A stretch of 8,668 nucleotides of DNA. Origin: Nanobdellota archaeon. GTDB taxonomy: Archaea; Nanobdellota; Nanobdellia; Woesearchaeales; JAHJBD01. The notes under the pieces are model-generated. The model did no database searches and was not told where the DNA came from. It saw only the letters and a program-made list of their open reading frames with translations. The DNA is taken from the NCBI GenBank assembly GCA_018813725.1, contig JAHJBD010000184.1:1-8668 (forward strand), written 5' to 3'. Of this stretch, positions 4,963 to 8,668 are shown one piece after another. How positions within the stretch are numbered: the first letter of the stretch is position 1; each line of letters begins with the position of its first letter. Position numbers and translations under genes: made by a program.

Positions 4963-5871
4963 ATGGCTAAATTGGAAGACCTTGTAGAAAGCACACACAT
5001 AAGTGAGGCAGAACTTGCTAGAAATAGCTTTATCGAGCGGAACATACTGAATATTGCAAAGAATGCATTTAATAACGAAAACATTGCGTCTATAGGGTCA
5101 TCAGCAAGCGGTACATATATCCCTTGCAGGGAATATGGCGGGATTTCAGAAGATATTGATCTTGAGATTGTTGGTAATTATGATCTTATGGATACTCTAC
5201 CCGTCATTATCGGTATGAGGGAGCAGATAGTTGATGTATGTGAAACAGCATTAGGATTAGAAGGGCTACACCTTGAACTCCGAAAAGCTGAACATCACCC
5301 AGAAGCTGGGTACAAGCAGGTATTTGTTGAAGTCATGGATGGAGATAATAAGGTTATAAAAATCGATTTTAATTATGCTGATAAAGAGGATGGAACCTCA
5401 TGGTACAGGCCAGTGTTTGAAGGACAATTAAATTATCTGCTTAGAAATATTAATCCTGATGAGCGTGTTGAAGCTAGAGATTATATTGTTTCCCAGATAA
5501 GGGCATTCAAGCAAGCACTAAAGGACCATAACGTGTATAGCACAAGAGATGGTGGGCTAAAAGGTGTTGGTGCAGAGCAGTTGATAGTAACCCTTGATAC
5601 TGAAGCGACAAACTTGGATGAACTTAAGGAAGACGTAAATGTTGGCACAGCACTCAAGAAGATAGATGAACAAGGCATGGGACTTGAACTTTATCATCCA
5701 GTCAGGTGTGATAGTCTTACTGAAAGCTTGTATAAGAGACCTAAGGGTGTCAGCGGATGGAATAAATTGCTTAGCCTTGCTGAGCATTACCAAGAATTCT
5801 TACCAGAAAATTCAGCAATACCCTTTTACAATCCAACTGAAAGGTATGCTCTTATGCTTAATGCTGCTTGA
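4963..5871 (+). CDS. Short CCA-adding-enzyme-like nucleotidyltransferase
   Basis: This 302-residue protein belongs to the DNA polymerase beta-like nucleotidyltransferase superfamily. The active-site signature is GSSASGTY (45-52) followed by EDIDLEI (63-69), with metal-binding D64 and D66. A third carboxylate is probably D135 in VIKIDFNYAD. Residues 178-209 (QIRAFKQALKDHNVYS, then GGLKGVGAEQLIV) match the pattern of the second domain of archaeal class I CCA-adding enzymes (roughly RLLKxFLKxxGVYG, then GFSGYLxELLV), and HPVRCDSLTESL (245-256) resembles their DPVDPxRNVAAAL segment. Those enzymes are about 430-460 residues, so the body/tail part is missing. It may be a divergent tRNA nucleotidyltransferase paralogue or a cGAS/OAS/CD-NTase-like signalling enzyme; the sequence does not decide. 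It follows the 4232 gene and overlaps the convergent HD gene by 14 bp. Confidence 0.85.
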   Translation: MAKLEDLVESTHISEAELARNSFIERNILNIAKNAFNNENIASIGSSASGTYIPCREYGGISEDIDLEIVGNYDLMDTLPVIIGMREQIVDVCETALGLEGLHLELRKAEHHPEAGYKQVFVEVMDGDNKVIKIDFNYADKEDGTSWYRPVFEGQLNYLLRNINPDERVEARDYIVSQIRAFKQALKDHNVYSTRDGGLKGVGAEQLIVTLDTEATNLDELKEDVNVGTALKKIDEQGMGLELYHPVRCDSLTESLYKRPKGVSGWNKLLSLAEHYQEFLPENSAIPFYNPTERYALMLNAA

Positions 5872-7033
5872 GAACCTGCATTATCTTACCAATATCCTTA
5901 CCACTGAAACCTGCCTTAGCAAGCGCTTGTCCTGGATTGTCTGAGTTTCCTATGGCCTGTTTTATCTTTAAAGCTTCGTCTTTTGGGAAATTTCTGAATA
6001 GTGTACCTACATTGAATTTTGGCTGTTCTTTCTTTTTGATTATTGGGACTCCATCTTCAAATACAATTGATCCGCCTGCTTTTAGCTCTTTGGCACTGAC
6101 AAGCACAAGAAAACCTGTCTGAAGGAAAAGATAAAGTTCACGTGTTGGCTTCTTTGAGCTATGTGCTGATTCTAATAGGTCACAGAAGTTTAATAATAGG
6201 CAGTCTATGTAAAATTCACCATATTCGTCCACCTTATTTAATAAGTTCTTTACCAATGTGTTTAATGCTTTCTGTGCTTCTTTTGGGTCTTGGGATTTAT
6301 GTGCAATCTCAAATATGTTATAGAAATTAAGCATATCCATGTGTTTGCTTATCAAGAATGCTACGTATTCTCTCTCGGGTTTTGCAAGCTCTAGCTCTTC
6401 AAAGAATCTTTTCCTGCCTTCAAGTGATGCCTTTAGGTCAAGAAGGTACCTTATTGCCTTTTGATAAAAGTCAATCTTGACCTGTGTTGTCTCTTTGGCA
6501 AGTTTCTGTTTAAATCTCTCGATGTCTTCTTCTATTGCGATCAATTCATCGTCAAAATAGTGCTTACCGTAGTCTGCATGAAATATGAACCTTGAGATGC
6601 CTTTGATGTTATCTCTTTCTACATCATGCATAAGGTGGATAAAGTTCTTAAGCTTGCCTATATCATGAAAGAGGCATGCAAAGAAAAGCAGTTCTTTTCG
6701 TGTGTGTTTACCTATCTTCTTGTTAAGATGTGTATCTAGTTTGAAAGGCAGGACTGATAATGCTGTGGTCAGTGCCTGTACATCCAGTTTTCTGTGAGAT
6801 TCTTGCAGATAGATGAAACTGTAAAGTCTTTGCAGTACATTGACAACCTGTAATGAGTGTTGAAGTGTAGAAACATTTCCATGGTATTCTGGGTCTTCTT
6901 TTAATTGCTTTAAGCCTTCAAGCTCCTTAAGCAAGTTTCCTTCCTCAATCTCGATCTTTTGCAGCCTGGGCACAATCTCGCCGCCAAATCTGGCTGTGTA
7001 ATAATCAAGAATCTTGACTATTTTTGAGTCCAT
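5858..7033 (-). CDS. HD-domain metal-dependent phosphohydrolase-like protein
   Basis: A 391-residue protein with an HD domain. H59 (in LQHSLQVVNVL), the H123-D124 pair in CLFHDIGK, H152 (FIFHADYG), H231 (ISKHMDML) and D285 (NFCDLL) give the H...HD...H...H...D metal-site order. Residues about 160-215 are strongly charged and helical, likely a coiled-coil insertion. The C-terminus GQALAKAGFSGKDIGKIMQVLK (368-389) resembles the GxxGpxIGxxLxxL tail of bacterial class II CCA-adding enzymes, which carry HD and tail domains behind a nucleotidyltransferase head; no head domain is present here. The likely activity is phosphoester or nucleotide hydrolysis; the substrate is unknown. ATG 7031-7033 has a TATA box 26 bp upstream and no Shine-Dalgarno, so the message is probably leaderless. 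The 3' end overlaps the nucleotidyltransferase gene tail-to-tail. Confidence 0.88.
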   Translation of the reverse strand: MDSKIVKILDYYTARFGGEIVPRLQKIEIEEGNLLKELEGLKQLKEDPEYHGNVSTLQHSLQVVNVLQRLYSFIYLQESHRKLDVQALTTALSVLPFKLDTHLNKKIGKHTRKELLFFACLFHDIGKLKNFIHLMHDVERDNIKGISRFIFHADYGKHYFDDELIAIEEDIERFKQKLAKETTQVKIDFYQKAIRYLLDLKASLEGRKRFFEELELAKPEREYVAFLISKHMDMLNFYNIFEIAHKSQDPKEAQKALNTLVKNLLNKVDEYGEFYIDCLLLNFCDLLESAHSSKKPTRELYLFLQTGFLVLVSAKELKAGGSIVFEDGVPIIKKKEQPKFNVGTLFRNFPKDEALKIKQAIGNSDNPGQALAKAGFSGKDIGKIMQVLKQH

Positions 7034-7055
7034 AGGGTAATCTTGGAACTATTCA

Positions 7056-7063
7056 TTTATATT
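7056..7063 (-). promoter_or_regulatory. TATA box of the HD-domain gene
   Basis: AATATAAA on the minus strand is centred about 26 bp before ATG 7033, so transcription should start at the A of the start codon. It shares an 81-bp gap with the divergent tRNA-Thr promoter. Confidence 0.6.
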
Positions 7064-7082
7064 CTTTTTGCTTTCAGTAACT

Positions 7083-7090
7083 TTTATAAA
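7083..7090 (+). promoter_or_regulatory. TATA box of the tRNA-Thr/tRNA-Val unit
   Basis: TTTATAAA is centred about 28 bp before the tRNA-Thr 5' end at 7115, the expected spacing for a start 1-2 nt before the tRNA. Confidence 0.7.
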
Positions 7091-7114
7091 CCTTAATTTA
7101 ATCCTTCACTTAGT

Positions 7115-7212
7115 GCCTCTGTGGCTTAGTGGTATAGCGCCACCTTGGTAACTTCAATAAGTTTAGAAGTCCAAATAGGTGGAGGTCGCGAGTTCAATTC
7201 TCGCCAGAGGCT
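7115..7212 (+). tRNA. tRNA-Thr(GGT), intron-containing
   Basis: The acceptor GCCTCTG (7115-7121) pairs with CAGAGGC (7205-7211), and the discriminator is T at 7212, usual for archaeal tRNA-Thr. The anticodon stem CCACC (7140-7144) pairs with GGTGG (7178-7182). The spliced loop is T-T-GGT-A-A with the anticodon at 7147-7149. The T-arm is GCGAG-TTCAATT-CTCGC. A 26-nt intron lies between A37 and A38. Spliced length is 72 nt; CCA is not encoded. It is followed after 6 nt by tRNA-Val on the same strand, so both are likely cut from one transcript. Confidence 0.95.
7151..7176 (+). other. Archaeal tRNA intron (37/38) in tRNA-Thr
   Basis: Excision of these 26 nt restores the 7-nt anticodon loop. The central helix is TTGG (7145-7148) with CCAA (7171-7174), with bulges TAA and ATA. 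An intron helix CTTC (7152-7155) pairs with GAAG (7166-7169). One extra T (7170) opposite the 5' bulge could pair with A7151, so the motif is slightly relaxed compared with that of tRNA-Leu. Confidence 0.88.
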
Positions 7213-7218
7213 TTTAAT

Positions 7219-7291
7219 GGGCTCATAGTCTAGCGGCTATGACGCCACCTCGACAAGGTGGAGGTCCCCGGTTCGAATCCGGGTGGGCCCA
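7219..7291 (+). tRNA. tRNA-Val(GAC) with C at position 33
   Basis: The acceptor GGGCTCA (7219-7225) pairs with TGGGCCC (7284-7290), with one G-T pair, and the discriminator is A at 7291. The D-stem is GTC/GAC. The anticodon stem CCACC (7245-7249) pairs with GGTGG (7257-7261). The loop is T-C-GAC-A-A with the anticodon at 7252-7254. The T-arm is CCCGG-TTCGAAT-CCGGG. There is no intron and no encoded CCA. The length is 73 nt. Unusually, position 33 (base 7251) is C rather than the nearly universal U. Valine identity rests on the anticodon, A73 and similarity to remembered archaeal tRNA-Val sequences. Confidence 0.9.
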
Positions 7292-7299
7292 TACAAACA

Positions 7300-7307
7300 T
7301 TTAAATA
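7300..7307 (+). promoter_or_regulatory. Possible TATA box before the AI-2E-family gene
   Basis: TTTAAATA lies between tRNA-Val and ATG 7320, but its centre is only about 16 bp from that ATG. A start 26 bp downstream would fall inside the gene. It may use shorter spacing, be irrelevant, or the gene may be read through from the tRNA unit, since no strong T-run follows tRNA-Val. Confidence 0.3.
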
Positions 7308-7319
7308 TCAACAAATTCT

Positions 7320-8387
7320 ATGAAAGCCAGTAGAGGTGATTTTATTAAAAAGGGCAATATCCTATTCTGGGCAGCTTTTGGTGCCTTGACTGTAATAGTG
7401 TACCTACTTTTAAGACCATTCTTGATAACCATACTAACTGGTGGAATAATTGCATATCTTTTTTATCCAGTGCATACTCTTCTTAGAAAGCATATAAAGA
7501 AAAATGCGTTATCTGCTTTTTTGGTTACAATCTTGATCCTCATACTTGTTACAATCCCTTTGTCTTGGCTATTTACGCAGATGATCGGGGAAGCTAGAAT
7601 TAATTATTTTGTGGTTAAGCATACGATTGACTCTGGAATAGCGGGCTGCGATACAAACGAGGTGATATGTTTAGTGGTCAATGCTTTCAACAGTATAATT
7701 ACTACACCTATCTTTAAGAATTATTTTGATTTTGGCCTTGAAAAGATGACAGATTTTCTGGTAACAAGCGCATCTGGTTTTCTTTTAGCAATACCGAGGT
7801 TCATCTTGGATGTTTTTATCATGATCTTTGTGATATTCTTCTCTTTAAAAGATGGTGAAAAATTCGGTGGGCAGTTGAAAAGAATCCTTCCATTCAGTAA
7901 AAAGTCTAAGGATAAGCTCCTGAAGCAGATAAATGATATGACGTATGCTGTTGTTTATGGGCTTTTTGTTGTTGCTTTGATAGAAGGTTTTCTTGGGGGA
8001 ATAGCATTTTGGATCTTTGGTATACCTGCTCCAGTGTTCTGGGGCGTAGTCATGTTTATTCTTGCTGTCATACCTATTCTAGGGCCGCCGATGGTCTGGG
8101 GTCCTGCTTCCTTAATATTGCTGCTCCAGGGTTTGAGCAATGGAGACGGCAGCCTCGTGACAAAGGCAATCCTGTTGGCATTGTATGGTTTCTTGATAAT
8201 ACTACCGATTGATATATTCTTAAAGCCGAAGATTATCGGCAGCCGAGGAAAATTGCACCCTGCAATTGTTTTGTTAGGTGTTTTTGGCGGTGTTTTCATG
8301 TTTGGCATAATGGGCGTAATAATTGGGCCAGTAATCCTTTGCTTGTTTACGACATTTATAGATATCTATGAGAAAGAGATAGCATGA
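7320..8387 (+). CDS. AI-2E family (PerM/YdbI-like) membrane transporter
   Basis: A 355-residue polytopic membrane protein with the AI-2E-family layout. Two N-terminal hydrophobic segments (about 14-31 and 35-50) are followed by a hydrophobic stretch at 62-85, a soluble extracellular part (about 88-140), and a cluster of C-terminal helices. Diagnostic blocks are ALIEGFLGGIAFWIFGIPAP (219-238), VIPILGPPMVW (250-260), LKPKIIGSRGKLHPAIVLLGVFGG (301-324) and GPVILCLFTTFIDIYE. Family members export small molecules or act as sodium(lithium)/proton antiporters; the substrate cannot be read from sequence. ATG 7320 has no Shine-Dalgarno, and a GAGGTGA at 7332-7338 lies inside the gene, so the exact start is a little uncertain. 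Its stop overlaps the next start (ATGA, 8384-8387), implying translational coupling with AMP phosphorylase. Confidence 0.93.
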   Translation: MKASRGDFIKKGNILFWAAFGALTVIVYLLLRPFLITILTGGIIAYLFYPVHTLLRKHIKKNALSAFLVTILILILVTIPLSWLFTQMIGEARINYFVVKHTIDSGIAGCDTNEVICLVVNAFNSIITTPIFKNYFDFGLEKMTDFLVTSASGFLLAIPRFILDVFIMIFVIFFSLKDGEKFGGQLKRILPFSKKSKDKLLKQINDMTYAVVYGLFVVALIEGFLGGIAFWIFGIPAPVFWGVVMFILAVIPILGPPMVWGPASLILLLQGLSNGDGSLVTKAILLALYGFLIILPIDIFLKPKIIGSRGKLHPAIVLLGVFGGVFMFGIMGVIIGPVILCLFTTFIDIYEKEIA

Positions 8388-8668
8388 AGTTTAAAGCCAA
8401 AGATATGGATATTGCAACGGGTGGAGTGCTAGTTGCCATTATGCATCAGGACGATGCTAAGCTTATGGACCTGCATACTTTAGATAGGGTCAAGCTCAGC
8501 AAGAAAGGAAAGGTAGAGACTGTTGTGCTTGATATTGCTGAATCTGAGAAAGCTGTGCCGCGAGGTTATATTGGTGTATTTGAAGAGGTTATTGATTCTT
8601 TGAATATTAGAGATGGCCAGGAGCTTGAACTGATACCAGCAAGAAAGCCGCTGTCTATTGAGCTGATA
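8384..8668 (+). CDS. deoA: AMP phosphorylase, N-terminal part (runs off window)
   Basis: The first 95 codons are visible. They match the N-terminal domain of archaeal AMP phosphorylase: MKFKAKDMDIATGG, then LVAIMHQDDAKLMDLHTLDRVKL (16-38), VPRGYIGVFEEVIDSL (61-76), and DGQELELIPARKP. This enzyme phosphorolyses AMP (also CMP and UMP) to the base and ribose-1,5-bisphosphate, feeding R15P isomerase and form III RuBisCO in archaeal nucleotide degradation. The roughly 80-residue N-terminal domain distinguishes it from bacterial thymidine phosphorylase and is involved in assembly in the Thermococcus enzyme. The catalytic domains lie beyond the window, so activity is inferred. The ATG overlaps the stop of the upstream transporter by 4 nt. 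The symbol deoA is the annotation convention for this family, although the substrate is not a deoxynucleoside. Confidence 0.88.
   Translation, partial: MKFKAKDMDIATGGVLVAIMHQDDAKLMDLHTLDRVKLSKKGKVETVVLDIAESEKAVPRGYIGVFEEVIDSLNIRDGQELELIPARKPLSIELI

Noticed and set aside
4963..7033. A single split CCA-adding enzyme made of the nucleotidyltransferase and the HD protein
   Set aside because: The genes are on opposite strands and resemble different CCA classes (archaeal class I head, bacterial class II HD/tail), so this is not a broken gene; only a functional link remains possible.
7955..8308. Open frames within the AI-2E gene (minus 7955-8308 and plus 8009-8212)
   Set aside because: They lie wholly inside a well-supported gene in other frames and show no recognisable domain.
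1..8668. CRISPR arrays, insertion sequences, transposases or integrase attachment sites
   Set aside because: No regularly spaced repeats, no transposase or integrase-like protein, and no tRNA 3'-end duplication were seen downstream of the three tRNA genes.

Overview
The window looks like a compact, AT-leaning archaeal chromosome segment, most likely from a small-genome DPANN-type archaeon (Woesearchaeota or Pacearchaeota are my guess; the lineage is inference). Evidence for archaea: two of the three tRNA genes carry introns with bulge-helix-bulge splice geometry at the canonical 37/38 site, and no tRNA gene encodes the 3' CCA. TATA boxes lie about 26 bp upstream of start codons or tRNA 5' ends, giving several probable leaderless messages. 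The last gene is the start of an archaeal-type AMP phosphorylase. All three stop codons are used normally.

Layout. 1-786: two tandem paralogous genes of unknown function, the first cut by the window edge. 929-1378: a leaderless small acidic orphan gene. 1424-1533: tRNA-Leu(TAA) with a 24-nt intron. 1643-2983, minus strand: ftsZ followed by a small zinc-ribbon gene, probably one operon, with a roughly 100-nt ftsZ leader that can form three consecutive hairpins ending just before the Shine-Dalgarno. 3299-4100: a 53-residue ribbon-helix-helix-like protein, then an MgtC/SapB-family membrane protein 7 nt later. 4232-5871: an unrecognised Gln-rich protein and a short nucleotidyltransferase resembling the archaeal CCA-adding enzyme; their promoters share an 11-mer. 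5858-7033, minus strand: an HD-domain protein converging on the nucleotidyltransferase with a 14-bp overlap. 7115-7291: tRNA-Thr(GGT), with a 26-nt intron, and tRNA-Val(GAC), 6 nt apart. 7320-8668: an AI-2E-family (PerM-like) membrane protein overlapping by 4 nt the start of AMP phosphorylase, which runs off the window.

Working together. ftsZ is the cell-division gene, and its leader looks structured enough to carry translational control. AMP phosphorylase belongs to the archaeal nucleoside-monophosphate salvage route (AMP to ribose-1,5-bisphosphate, then R15P isomerase and form III-type RuBisCO); the later enzymes are not in view. The least explained block is 4100-7033: an unknown protein with a truncated CCA-enzyme-like nucleotidyltransferase, facing an HD protein whose C-terminus resembles the tail of bacterial class II CCA enzymes. 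This is the best candidate for an undescribed functional unit, but its function is not shown by the sequence. The tRNA-Val gene also encodes C at the nearly invariant U33.
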